The notes under the pieces are model-generated. The model saw only the letters and a program-made list of their open reading frames with translations. It did not search any database and was not told where the DNA came from. From positions 1 to 64,000 of the forward strand of contig JAVHOP010000090.1 of the NCBI GenBank assembly GCA_036170135.1: a stretch of DNA of 64,000 nt, written 5' to 3'. This DNA comes from CG1-02-35-72 sp036170135. Lineage in GTDB: Bacteria > Bacteroidota > Bacteroidia > Flavobacteriales > Flavobacteriaceae. Of the stretch, positions 52,923 through 61,980 are shown piece after piece (position 1 is the stretch's first letter; each line of letters opens with the position of its first letter). A program made the translations under genes and the position numbers.

Positions 52923-53942
52923 ATGATTTCTAAGCGAATAACTTTTTGTTTACTTTTATTTTTTTTGGTAGGCATAAGCTGTAAAAGTACAAGATCTTCA
53001 ATTTCAAATGTATCAGCTAAAGGTTTAATAAAGCCAACATATTTACAAAATGGGGATACTGTTGCAATAGTTTCTCCGGCAGGAAATTTAAATAATAAAG
53101 AAGCTGAAATTCAGCAAGCAATAAAATTACTTAAAAGCTGGAATTTAAATGTTGTCATTGGTGAAAATATCTACAATCAAAATTATGAATTTGCAGGCAC
53201 CGATGATGAACGTGCAGCCGACTTTCAAAAAGTGTTAGACAACACAAACATAAAAGCAATTTGGTGTGCGCGTGGTGGCTATGGATCGGTTAGAATTTTA
53301 GATAAATTAGATTATACCAAGTTTATGAAACATCCAAAATGGCTTATTGGCTATTCTGACATTACCGCTTTTCATAATCAAATTCATAACCTCGGTTTTG
53401 AGACTATCCATGGCATTATGGCTATTAATTTAGATGATTATTGTGAATATAATAAAGAAAACTCAGCTTCATTTAAAGATGCCATTTTCGGAAAACAATT
53501 GGCTTATACCATAGAAGGGTCGAATCATAATAGGGTAGGAACTACCTCGGGGCAACTTGTTGGAGGTAATCTCACCCTTTTACATACCATGTTAGGTTCA
53601 AAAACGAGTATTGACACTAGCGGAAAAATTTTATTTATTGAAGAAGTGGGTGAATATGCTTACCATATTGATCGGATGCTTCAAAGTTTAAAACGCGCTG
53701 GTTATTTTGAAAACTGCAAAGGACTTATTATTGGTACAATAAGTAATATAAGGGGGGATATAATAATCGACTGGGGCAAACCGATTGAACAGCTCATTTT
53801 AGATGCTGTTAAAGAATACAATTTTCCAGTATTATTTAACTTCCCCGCTGGACATGAAAAAGAAAACAGAGCTTTGATTTTAGGAAGAACCGTTGAATTA
53901 GCAGTTGGTAAAAAGGAATCTACACTTGTTTTTAATAATTAA
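52923..53942 (+). CDS. LD-carboxypeptidase (S66), LdcA-like lipoprotein
   Basis: A 339-residue S66 serine peptidase preceded by a lipoprotein signal (lipobox VGISC, Cys20), so it works in the periplasm rather than in the cytosol like E. coli LdcA. The catalytic triad can be placed: S145 in IGYSDITAFH, E240 in LFIEEVGE and H311 in FPAGHEKEN. ARGGYGS (116-122) is the second signature. It removes the terminal D-Ala from murein tetrapeptides (L-Ala-D-Glu-mDAP-D-Ala). It is followed after 18 bases by the dipeptide epimerase gene, which acts on the next product of the same peptide. Confidence 0.92.
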   Translation: MISKRITFCLLLFFLVGISCKSTRSSISNVSAKGLIKPTYLQNGDTVAIVSPAGNLNNKEAEIQQAIKLLKSWNLNVVIGENIYNQNYEFAGTDDERAADFQKVLDNTNIKAIWCARGGYGSVRILDKLDYTKFMKHPKWLIGYSDITAFHNQIHNLGFETIHGIMAINLDDYCEYNKENSASFKDAIFGKQLAYTIEGSNHNRVGTTSGQLVGGNLTLLHTMLGSKTSIDTSGKILFIEEVGEYAYHIDRMLQSLKRAGYFENCKGLIIGTISNIRGDIIIDWGKPIEQLILDAVKEYNFPVLFNFPAGHEKENRALILGRTVELAVGKKESTLVFNN

Positions 53943-53960
53943 CTTTAAATATTATATGCA

Positions 53961-54974
53961 ATGCAATTAATTCTTAAGCCTTATAATTTAAAATTACAAC
54001 ACACATTTACAATATCCAGAGAGTCATATAATGTTCAGCCAACTTTAATTGTTGAGTTAATAGACGGCGAATTTTCAGGTTATGGTGAAGCAACTTCTAA
54101 TCCATATTATCACATTACAATTCCTAAAATAATTGAGGACTTAAAGGCTATAGAATCGCTTATTGAAAAGAATTCAAGCTTAACTCCTGAAGCATTTTGG
54201 AATAAAATGTATCCAAATTTAAAACATAATATGTTTGCTTTATGTGCATTAGACCTTGCTTATAATGATTTATATGCTCGTAAAAATGGAAAGAAATTAT
54301 ATGAGTTGTGGCGTTATGATATCAGCCATAACCCATTGACAGATTATACCATTGGTATAGATTCTATTGATAAAATGGTTGCTAAATTAAAAGAAAAACC
54401 TTGGCCAATCTATAAAATTAAATTAGGAACGCAAGAAGATATTAACATCATTAAAGAACTTCGTAAACACACAAATGCGATTTTTAGAGTAGATGCCAAT
54501 TGCGGTTGGGGTGTTGATGAGGCTATTAAAAATGCAATTGAATTAAAAAAATTTGGTGTTGAATTTATTGAGCAACCTTTAAAAGCTGATAATTGGGATG
54601 GACATAAAGCACTATTCTTAAAATCGGTATTACCCATTATTGCCGATGAAAGTTGCCAAATAGAATCGGATGTTGCAAAATGTTACGCGCATTTTCATGG
54701 TATAAATGTAAAATTGGTAAAATGTGGCGGTCTTACTTCGGCTAAAAGAATGTTAATACATGCTAAAGAGCTACAAATGAAAACCATGGTGGGTTGTATG
54801 ACCGAATCATCTGTCGGCATTTCGGCTATTGCTCATTTATTGCCATTATTGGATTATGTTGATATGGATGGTGCTTTATTGTTAGCCGAAGATATTGCAA
54901 CTGGTGTTACCATAAATGATGGGCGCATAGACTATAGCAATTTAAATGGAACTGGGGTTAAACTAATTGATTAA
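53961..54974 (+). CDS. Dipeptide epimerase (L-Ala-D/L-Glu epimerase type)
   Basis: A 337-residue enolase-superfamily enzyme of the muconate-lactonizing subgroup. The catalytic KxK (K152, K154 in YKIKLG), metal ligands D178 (FRVDANCGW), E204 (FIEQPL) and D229 (IADES), and the second-face base K251 (VKLVKCGG) are all present. The DMDGALLLAEDI segment near the C-terminus is typical of the dipeptide epimerases. It would convert L-Ala-D-Glu from murein peptides to L-Ala-L-Glu, which ordinary peptidases can split. There is no signal peptide, so it is cytoplasmic. Dipeptide specificity is inferred from motif and context. Confidence 0.9.
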   Translation: MQLILKPYNLKLQHTFTISRESYNVQPTLIVELIDGEFSGYGEATSNPYYHITIPKIIEDLKAIESLIEKNSSLTPEAFWNKMYPNLKHNMFALCALDLAYNDLYARKNGKKLYELWRYDISHNPLTDYTIGIDSIDKMVAKLKEKPWPIYKIKLGTQEDINIIKELRKHTNAIFRVDANCGWGVDEAIKNAIELKKFGVEFIEQPLKADNWDGHKALFLKSVLPIIADESCQIESDVAKCYAHFHGINVKLVKCGGLTSAKRMLIHAKELQMKTMVGCMTESSVGISAIAHLLPLLDYVDMDGALLLAEDIATGVTINDGRIDYSNLNGTGVKLID

Positions 54975-54975
54975 A

Positions 54976-56001
54976 ATGATAATTGAAAGTTTTCCTGATA
55001 GGGTAATTCATGTAAATAATCAAGAGTATTTATATTTTGGAGGAACTTCCTATTTAGGAATGGCAACCCAATTAGAATTTCAGAATTTAATTTGTGACAA
55101 TATAAAAAAATGGGGTACTTTTTATGGAAGCTCACGTGAAGCTAACGTTAAATTATCTGTTTATAACAGGGTTGAAAATTTATTTGCAGAGCAAATAAAA
55201 TCTGAAGCTGCTGTAATCGTTTCATCTGGTACTTTGGCAGGAAAAATAGCTACAGAATATTTATTAAAAAACATAAAGGCTTCGTTTTATTATCCCAAAT
55301 CACATCCTGCTATTTTAACACAAGACAGTTTACCACTATTTGTCGATAATAAGTTACATCCAAAATTATTAGATTATCTTGTTGAAGATGTTATTATTTC
55401 AGCTGATGCGATATTGGCTTTAGAAGTAACGCCAACTAAATTCGATTTTATAAATCAAATTTCATCAACAAAGAAAATTACCATTTTATTGGATGAGTCT
55501 CATAGTTTAGGTATTATTGGAAATAAAGGAATGGGAATATTTAGCAGTATCAATAAAAATAAAATTCATAGAATCGTTATGGTTTCTTCATTGGGTAAAG
55601 CGCTTGGTTTATCGGGAGGAATCATAGCTTCGGATGCTGATTTTATAGATGGATTAAAAAAGGAAGCGCTTTTTATATCTTCTTCTGGGGCAAACCCCGC
55701 ATATTTAGAAGCATATTTACAAGCTCAAAACATTTATTCAGTACAACAACAAAAATTAAAAAGCAATTTATCTTTTTTTAATTCGAAGTTTATACCCAGC
55801 AAAATATTTAAATACAGTGCTAATTATCCCGTAATTTATTGTGATGATGAAAATATTTCGGAAATTTTTTTAAAAAATAATATTGTCATTGCTTATTTTA
55901 AGTATCCTACTTACAAAAAAATGATGAATAGAATTGTGATTTCTGCAAACCATACTAAAGCAGATTTAGAAAAGTTAATAAATATTTTAAATACGCTTTA
56001 G
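54976..56001 (+). CDS. BioF-like fold-type I PLP enzyme of unknown substrate
   Basis: A 341-residue protein from the ATG at 54976, one base after the epimerase stop (a TTG at 54967 is the alternative). It belongs to the alpha-oxoamine synthase/aminotransferase class I-II fold. It has GSSREANVKLSVYNRVE, a shortened version of the BioF substrate loop, then VSSGTLAG, DESHSLGIIG (PLP ring aspartate and histidine) and the Schiff-base lysine in SSLGKALGLSGG (about residue 208). It is some 40 residues shorter than BioF or Kbl. No biotin genes are nearby. Tight coupling to the dipeptide epimerase suggests that it handles an amino acid released from the same peptide, but no reaction can be assigned. 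Confidence 0.8.
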   Translation: MIIESFPDRVIHVNNQEYLYFGGTSYLGMATQLEFQNLICDNIKKWGTFYGSSREANVKLSVYNRVENLFAEQIKSEAAVIVSSGTLAGKIATEYLLKNIKASFYYPKSHPAILTQDSLPLFVDNKLHPKLLDYLVEDVIISADAILALEVTPTKFDFINQISSTKKITILLDESHSLGIIGNKGMGIFSSINKNKIHRIVMVSSLGKALGLSGGIIASDADFIDGLKKEALFISSSGANPAYLEAYLQAQNIYSVQQQKLKSNLSFFNSKFIPSKIFKYSANYPVIYCDDENISEIFLKNNIVIAYFKYPTYKKMMNRIVISANHTKADLEKLINILNTL

Positions 56002-56009
56002 TCTAAATG

Positions 56010-56040
56010 AAAAAAACCACGTCTCAGACGTGGTTTTTTT
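56010..56040. terminator. Bidirectional terminator between the PLP gene and susD
   Basis: CCACGTC (56017-56023) pairs with GACGTGG (56027-56033) around TCA, flanked by A7 and T7. It serves both converging genes. Confidence 0.92.
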
Positions 56041-56060
56041 CTAAAATTATAAATGGAATT

Positions 56061-57700
56061 TTAATTTTCCCACCAAACTGGTGTGATAGGTGTTTTTAAG
56101 TTTGCTTCAACATTACTTCTATTACGATTCAATTCAGAAGACGGATAACTTGCACGTCTAAACCATTGACCAGAATATTCTGCACCAGCATCTACTTCAG
56201 ATCGTATTTTTAATCCTTTAAAGACATCACTTGAAAAATTATATCGTCTATAGTCTACAAAAGTTTCTGGATTTAAGAAATTATGAATGTATTTTTCTTT
56301 CATAATATTGTTTAGCATTAATGACCCTTCACCAACATTAACAGATGCATCAGCCATATATGTGGTTCCACTAACACCATATTTACTCATACTTGCAGTA
56401 ATTCCTGCCATATAAGCAGTATAAGCTGTACTATTAGAACCTACACTTGTTGTTGTGCCACCATTAGCTAAAAAGGCAGCTTCAGCTTTTATAAACATAG
56501 CTTCTGCATAACTTATTATCATTAAAGGAGAATCAATACTTGTATAATAACCGCCATCTGCAAAACCAGTATTACCATTGGTAATACCATCTGGTGATAT
56601 ACCGCCACCGCCACTAACATATCCTTTCCAAACAGCACTTCCACCATTTTGTGCAAAACGAGGTAATCTTGGGTCAATTTGTACAGTACCACCTAAAAAG
56701 GGATAATAATCGCCATTCATAGAACTTACCATTTGACTGGCTAAATCATCATGATAATTTCCGGTATTTCTAGATAAAATTTCAAGTGAATACCAAGGGT
56801 TAATGTTTTTAGAATCATAAAACATTTGAAAATCATCAGAATTATTTGTAAATCCATTTGCTATGGTTGNNNNNNNNNNNNNNNNNNNNNNNNNNNNNNN
56901 NNNNNNNNNNNNNNNNNNNNNNNNNNNNNNNNNNNNNNNNNNNNNNNNNNNNNNNNNNNNNNNNNNNNNTCATAAAACATTTGAAAATCATCAGAATTAT
57001 TTGTAAATCCATTTGCTATGGTTGCCAAAACATCACTTGCATTAACTAATCCTTTATTAACTAAATGTAACTGGTAACGAGCTTTTATAGTATAAGCAGC
57101 TCTTAACCATTTACCTAAATTACCATGATAGATTAAATCTTCATTTCCTAGAGCTATTCCTGAATTATCAACACCTTGTAATCCAGTTATGGCATTATCC
57201 AATAGTTTGAAAATCTCAGTATAAATAGATTCTTGAGTGTCAAATATAGGATAAAGATTTTCCTGTCCCTGATTTGCTTGAGAATAGGGAATGTTATCCC
57301 AAGTATCTGTAGCAATTCCAATATTTAAAGCAGTTAGTATATCAGCTACAGCTGCGTAATGAGTAGCTCCTATCGCAGCAGCTTTCTCTTTAATTACTTT
57401 TAAGTTAGGTAAATTATATAAATAAACTTGCGACCAAAGCCCGCTTGCAGTTGTTTCTCCTGAAGCAGTTCCTCCTTGACCTACAAAATTCTGTGTATAA
57501 TTACCAAATGTTAATTCAGCAGAATATTGACCTTCCATAGTGCTGTGAATTATAGGAGCCAATAAGTCACTCATCCTCAATTGCTCAGGTTGGGCTGTTC
57601 CAGAAGGTGTGTTTATATTAAAATAATTATCACTACAAGCGGTAAATCCTATTGCTAGTACTAATATTAATATTGATTTTGTTATAAATTTTTTCATCAT
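56061..57700 (-). CDS. SusD/RagB-family outer-membrane lipoprotein, split only by a false assembly gap
   Basis: A surface lipoprotein with signal KSILILVLAIGFTACSD (lipobox FTAC, Cys22) and the helical TPR-like SusD fold, of the SusD-like_2 group (SDLLAPIIHSTMEGQYS, then IATDTWDNIPYSQANQGQ). The frame is interrupted by 100 N at 56870-56969. Both gap edges carry the same 55 bases (56815-56869 and 56970-57024), so the contigs overlap. Removing 155 bases joins DDFQMFY to DSKNINPW in frame and gives an intact protein of 494 residues. It caps the SusC channel encoded 9 bases upstream and binds the nutrient, here perhaps peptidoglycan fragments. Confidence 0.88.
56870..56969. other. False assembly gap (100 N) with 55-bp overlapping edges
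   Basis: The 55 bases before the gap equal the 55 bases after it. This is the signature of two de Bruijn graph contigs sharing one k-mer (k = 55) that were scaffolded without merging. No sequence is missing. Confidence 0.93.
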
Positions 57701-57709
57701 TTTCTATTT

Positions 57710-60700
57710 TTAAAATCCTAATTTAAGTCCTAATGAATAACTTTCACTTAATGGTGTACTTAATCCAGTAAACCCATATACGTTAGATCCTGCGCTATAT
57801 TGATTTCCTTCGGGGTCATATCCTTTAAAAGGTGTCCATAATAAAAGATTGTGTGCGCTAACAGAAGCAGAAAAATTATCTAAATGTAATTTTTCTAAAA
57901 TAGGACCTTTAAAATTGTAGCTAAGGCTAATGTTACGAAGCTTAATCCAAGACGCATCTTGTATCAAAACTTCTGATGCTAAATTATAAACGGTAGAGCT
58001 TCTATAATAATTTTGATCGATAAATGTTTCTTTAGTATTCTTAACAAATCCGCCACTTCCGTCATCCATTACGCCATCTAAAATGGTAGTTACATTCCTA
58101 AATTCAGTAGATTTTAAATTACCATTTCTAATAGAATTTCTAATTCCTGAATCATATAGATCTCCGCCTTTTTTCCATTCTAATAAGAAATCCAATCGCA
58201 GTTCTTTATAAGTTAAATTATTTCCTAACGAAGCAATAAAATCTGGAAAGGCATTACCAACTTTAACTCTTTTAGATAAATCTACACGAGGTTTACCATC
58301 ACTAGCTATATAACGTTGGCCATTTTCATAGCGCCATTTATAACCGTAAAGGGTTCCCATTTTATCCCCTTTTCTTATTTCAGAGGTAACCCCTGCAGCA
58401 CCTGAGCTAGCAAAAATCAGACTTTCAATATCATCGGGTAATGATAAAACATTACCTTGATTTGTTGAGAAGTTAATGATACTTTCCCATTTAAAATTAT
58501 TATTTTTAATGATGTCAGCAGAAATCATTAATTCATGTCCAAATGTTTCAAAATCACCTGCATTTCTAACGATACCTGATAATCCGGATGAATAAGCCGT
58601 ACCAACCGTAAAGATTTGATCTTTAATTCTTGTCCTATAATAAGCATAATCTACACGTACTCTGTTTTGGAAAAAACGCAAATCAGCACCTATTTCATAA
58701 GATCTATTTCTTTCAGGAATCATATTTGTATCTCCTAACTGTGTGCTCGATCTAAAACCTCCAGCACCTCCAAAAGGGAAATTACTATCAGCAACAAAAT
58801 AATGTCCAACTTGGCCAAAAAGAGGTCCTTTACCAACTTCTGCCCAAGAAGCTCTTAATTTTCCAAACGTAAAGAACTTACTATCTTTATCAAACAAATC
58901 ATGAACATCATATGCCAAACTTACAGAAGGGTAGAAGAACGAACGATTGGCTTTAGGTAATGTTGAAACATAATCATTTCTTCCAGTAATGGTTAAAAAT
59001 AATTTGTTTTTATAATCCATTTTTAACTCGCCAAAATTACCAATATTTCGTAATTGTGTAATACTTTTTCCGGCGAATGTATTGATAGTGTTTGCTAAAT
59101 CGTTAATTCCAGGAACATTTAGATTTTCACCTCTTATCCAAGAATAATCATTTTTAGAATCGGATATTTGATTACCTAAAGTTAAAGTCGTTTTAAAATC
59201 ATCCGACCAGCTTTTAGTTAAAGTCACTAAAAAATTAGACTCTAATGCCAAAAAGTTTATATTTTGATTTACTATAAAACCACCTACTTGAGTACCTGTA
59301 TCTAAATCAGAAGGTACAAATCGATTTCTTTGGTCTGAATAATTATCAACTTGAACTGCATAAGATATATTTAGCCAGTCTTTAACTGCCCAATTTAAAT
59401 CAACATTTCCCACCCAACGATTTAAATCGTCTTTTAAATTACTCATTTCTAAAAAATAACGTGGGTTATCAATAACTCCAAAAGAATAATTCCGTTGCGT
59501 TCCGTTTGCATTATGCCAATCATTAATAGGAAAAGTTGCTGAATAATATGATAAAGAGCTAAATACAGATTTATCTCCACCATTACCCATTGCACCTCCA
59601 GATTTGGTATAAGCAATAGATGAATTAATTTTAATTTTTTCGTTTATTTGATAGCCTGAACTAAATCTAAGCGTTGTTTTATTATAATCAGTATTTGGCA
59701 ACACGCCTCCTTCGTTATTATGACCTACCGAAAAGAAATAATCAATTTTATCATTGGCGCCACTTAGGTTAAAGTTGACTTGATTATTGATGCCCGTTTT
59801 AAATAAATCATAAGGGCTGTAAAATTTATCTTTTGTTAAATCAACTACAGTACTATTAGTTAAAGTAGCCGTATCATCAGAATATTTTGGTCCCCACGAA
59901 TAAAACATCGTTCCTCCTAGTCTGGTAAAACCAGTTTCAGTTTCTGGAGTATATAAACCTCTTGGTAAATTATTATAGCCTTCGCGGTATGTAGTTTGTA
60001 ATTCGGGAGTGGTGTTTATATTATTAAAAGTAGTAGATGTTATCAAAGTAATTTTAGCTTTTCCTTGCTTCCCTTTTTTAGTAGTAATTATAATGGCTCC
60101 ATTAGAGGCCCTTACACCATATAATGCAGTTGCGGCAGCTCCTTTTAAAATATTAAAACTTTCGATATCTTCGGGATTAATATCAGTAGCTCTGTTCGCA
60201 AACGAAAATTGTTCTGAACTGCTAGGAGAATTAGATCCCGCACTAGGCAGAACACTGCCAGAAAAAGTATCGTTGTTTAAAGCCAATCCATCAACAATTA
60301 TAAGCGGCTGATTGTTTCTGTCGGGGTTAATTGAAGTAACACCTCTAATTAAGATATCAATACCGCCACCTGCAGCTCCAGAAGTCTGACTGATTTGTAC
60401 ACCAGCTACACGACCCTGTAAAGCAGTAATAGCATTTGTTTGTCCGGTTAAATCTAATTGATCAGCTTTAACTTGGGTGACAGAATACCCCAACTCCTTA
60501 GTTTCCTTTTTCATCCCAAAAGCTGTCACAACAACTTCATTTAATTGATTCGTATTTTCTTTAAGAGTCACATTTAATGTTTCTCCTGTCACAGAAACTT
60601 CTTTGGTTTCGAATCCCAAAAAAGAAAAGACTAATACGTCATTTTTTTTAACAACCATCTGATATTTTCCATCAAAATTAGTTGTTGTGCCGATAGTTGC

Positions 60701-60844
60701 TCCTTTTACTTGAATGTTTACACCTGGCAAAATCTGTCCAGACGCATCATTTACTTTACCGCTAACGGTAACGTTTTGTGCTAATAGTAGAGAAAATGCT
60801 GTTGTAAAAAAAATAAGAAAAGAAAAGGTAAATTTTTTCCTCAT
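57710..60844 (-). CDS. SusC/RagA-family TonB-linked outer-membrane protein
   Basis: A 1044-residue importer: signal peptide (to about LLLAQ, residue 23) and a carboxypeptidase-like domain (about 25-105: VSGKVNDASGQILPGVNIQV). The TonB box region is LNEVVVTAFGMKKE. The plug (about 120-260) has GRVAGVQISQTSGAAGGGIDILIRG, with one internal stretch rich in S and G (LPSAGSNSPSSSEQ), and the barrel runs to the C-terminal SLGLKLGF. It pairs with the SusD gene 9 bases downstream to import oligomeric nutrients. An exact promoter box lies 30 bases upstream, under a 14-base palindrome. Confidence 0.95.
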   Translation of the reverse strand: MRKKFTFSFLIFFTTAFSLLLAQNVTVSGKVNDASGQILPGVNIQVKGATIGTTTNFDGKYQMVVKKNDVLVFSFLGFETKEVSVTGETLNVTLKENTNQLNEVVVTAFGMKKETKELGYSVTQVKADQLDLTGQTNAITALQGRVAGVQISQTSGAAGGGIDILIRGVTSINPDRNNQPLIIVDGLALNNDTFSGSVLPSAGSNSPSSSEQFSFANRATDINPEDIESFNILKGAAATALYGVRASNGAIIITTKKGKQGKAKITLITSTTFNNINTTPELQTTYREGYNNLPRGLYTPETETGFTRLGGTMFYSWGPKYSDDTATLTNSTVVDLTKDKFYSPYDLFKTGINNQVNFNLSGANDKIDYFFSVGHNNEGGVLPNTDYNKTTLRFSSGYQINEKIKINSSIAYTKSGGAMGNGGDKSVFSSLSYYSATFPINDWHNANGTQRNYSFGVIDNPRYFLEMSNLKDDLNRWVGNVDLNWAVKDWLNISYAVQVDNYSDQRNRFVPSDLDTGTQVGGFIVNQNINFLALESNFLVTLTKSWSDDFKTTLTLGNQISDSKNDYSWIRGENLNVPGINDLANTINTFAGKSITQLRNIGNFGELKMDYKNKLFLTITGRNDYVSTLPKANRSFFYPSVSLAYDVHDLFDKDSKFFTFGKLRASWAEVGKGPLFGQVGHYFVADSNFPFGGAGGFRSSTQLGDTNMIPERNRSYEIGADLRFFQNRVRVDYAYYRTRIKDQIFTVGTAYSSGLSGIVRNAGDFETFGHELMISADIIKNNNFKWESIINFSTNQGNVLSLPDDIESLIFASSGAAGVTSEIRKGDKMGTLYGYKWRYENGQRYIASDGKPRVDLSKRVKVGNAFPDFIASLGNNLTYKELRLDFLLEWKKGGDLYDSGIRNSIRNGNLKSTEFRNVTTILDGVMDDGSGGFVKNTKETFIDQNYYRSSTVYNLASEVLIQDASWIKLRNISLSYNFKGPILEKLHLDNFSASVSAHNLLLWTPFKGYDPEGNQYSAGSNVYGFTGLSTPLSESYSLGLKLGF

Positions 60845-60873
60845 AATATGTTAATTTAAGGTTAATTTAAAAA

Positions 60874-60881
60874 CAAATATA
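60874..60881 (-). promoter_or_regulatory. Promoter -7 box of susCD
   Basis: CAAATATA reads TATATTTG on the minus strand, 30 bases before the susC ATG. It is the same octamer as in front of nagB. Confidence 0.65.
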
Positions 60882-60893
60882 CATTTTTTTTTA

Positions 60894-60907
60894 AATGATG
60901 CATCATT
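60894..60907. promoter_or_regulatory. Predicted operator of susCD
   Basis: AATGATGCATCATT is a perfect 14-base palindrome 12 bases upstream of the susC -7 box, over the -33 region. The nagB palindrome has the same placement. Binding there should block or replace -33 contacts. Confidence 0.6.
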
Positions 60908-60953
60908 ACGCAAAAAAAACTTCATTTTAACACATAAAACATTAAAATATCTA

Positions 60954-60966
60954 AATTATATTGCAT
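60954..60966 (+). promoter_or_regulatory. 13-base motif shared with the nagB/nhaC region
   Basis: AATTATATTGCAT is identical to 49795-49807. It lies 36 bases before the deoR start codon and about 15 bases upstream of TGTTTTTG (60976-60983), a one-mismatch -7 box for deoR, so it may mediate autoregulation. Confidence 0.5.
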
Positions 60967-61002
60967 ATTTGTTTATGTTTTTGCGACAATATAACATAGA
61001 AA

Positions 61003-61752
61003 ATGTTAAAAGAAGAACGACACCATCACATATTAGATAAAATAATTTTAGATAGAAAAGTTTTATCAACCGATTTAAGTATTGAGTTAAATGTTTCTGA
61101 AGATACCATAAGACGTGATCTTAATGAGTTATCTGCTAAAGGATTGATTAAAAAAGTACATGGTGGAGCATTAACTCTCGGGACCAAAACGCCATCTTAT
61201 AGGGAACGTAGTAATTACAATCTAGAAGAAAAAAACATTATTGCTAAAAAAGCTATAAAACTGATAAAGGATGGTCAAGTTATTATTATGAGTGGTAGCA
61301 CCACCAATTTACAACTTGCGAAAATTATACCTTCTGATATAAATGCTACCATATATACCTATAGCCTTCCAATAGCACTACAACTTACGGAGCATCCTTC
61401 AATTGAAATAATATTTATCGGTGGAAAATTACACAAAGCCGCACAAGTCACTGTTGGTCTTGATGTTGTATCATCACTTTCTGAATTAAGAGCTGATTTG
61501 TGTTTTATGGGAACCGGAGGTATAAATGTTTTAAATGGAATGACAGAACCCGATTGGGAAGTATCTCATATAAAAAAATGTATGATTTCAGCAAGCAACA
61601 AAGTCATTGCTCTTTGTACTAAAAATAAAATAAATGAAATAAAAAGATATACGGTGGCTCCTATTCTTAAAATAGACACTATTATAACTGAGATAGATCC
61701 AAATGATTCCATATTTGCCGATTTCAAAGAAAAAGGTGTTAAAATTATTTAA
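61003..61752 (+). CDS. DeoR-family transcriptional regulator
   Basis: A 249-residue protein with an N-terminal winged helix-turn-helix (about 5-58), including the family signature SEDTIRRDLNELSAKGLIKKVHGGA. A DeoR C-terminal sensor domain (about 75-235) has the phosphosugar-binding-like IIMSGSTTNLQLAK and DLCFMGTGGIN. Such repressors usually respond to a phosphorylated sugar, here plausibly an amino sugar phosphate handled by the NagB-LmbE protein. It is divergent from susCD and close to the palindrome and 13-mer motifs that recur at nagB, so it is the likely local regulator. Confidence 0.9.
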   Translation: MLKEERHHHILDKIILDRKVLSTDLSIELNVSEDTIRRDLNELSAKGLIKKVHGGALTLGTKTPSYRERSNYNLEEKNIIAKKAIKLIKDGQVIIMSGSTTNLQLAKIIPSDINATIYTYSLPIALQLTEHPSIEIIFIGGKLHKAAQVTVGLDVVSSLSELRADLCFMGTGGINVLNGMTEPDWEVSHIKKCMISASNKVIALCTKNKINEIKRYTVAPILKIDTIITEIDPNDSIFADFKEKGVKII

Positions 61753-61980
61753 TCATTTATATCTGTTTTTATGCGGTTATTTGCATTTTTAGTATTCTAT
61801 AAAATTAACTTATCCAAATCGGATAGACTTGATAGTGAAAATTCAAATGCAGATTATATATTAATAGGTTCAAAATATTTGATATCTCTAAAAAAATAAC
61901 CTAAAGCCACCTCTTTAATAGAATCATCTATTGTATTTTGTGACAAATCATACTGATTTGATATGAGTTATTAAAGAGTT
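61753..61980. other. Gene-free right edge of the island
   Basis: These 228 bases between deoR and xerD hold no convincing ORF. There is an inverted repeat CAAATCA-TAC-TGATTTG (61944-61960) without a T tract. The last bases TTAAAGAGTTTTA resemble the arm of the rny/xerD terminator at the left copy (TTAAGAGCTTTTTTA) but do not form the palindrome. Confidence 0.6.

Larger units (their letters stand above)
47743..61980. mobile_element. Genomic island inserted in the 3' end of xerD
   Basis: A block of about 14.2 kb lies between two direct copies of the xerD 3' end. It contains nagB-lmbE, nhaC, dacB, an S66 peptidase gene, a dipeptide epimerase gene, a BioF-like gene, susD, susC and deoR. I see no integrase, transposase, relaxase or phage gene inside. 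The right copy is joined in frame to the rest of xerD so that the gene stays whole. The likely crossover zone is the identical 14-mer AAAGAATGCCTAAA (47726-47739 and 62129-62142), which codes for the catalytic TFRHSF region. Either site-specific or homologous integration of a circle would give this structure. Confidence 0.75.

Noticed and set aside
56061..57700. susD as a pseudogene in two pieces
   Set aside because: The interruption is an assembly artefact with 55-base identical edges; the merged frame is intact.
61753..61980. Transposon terminal repeat at the right edge of the island
   Set aside because: The inverted repeat at 61944-61960 has no partner at the left edge and there is no target-site duplication other than the xerD repeat.
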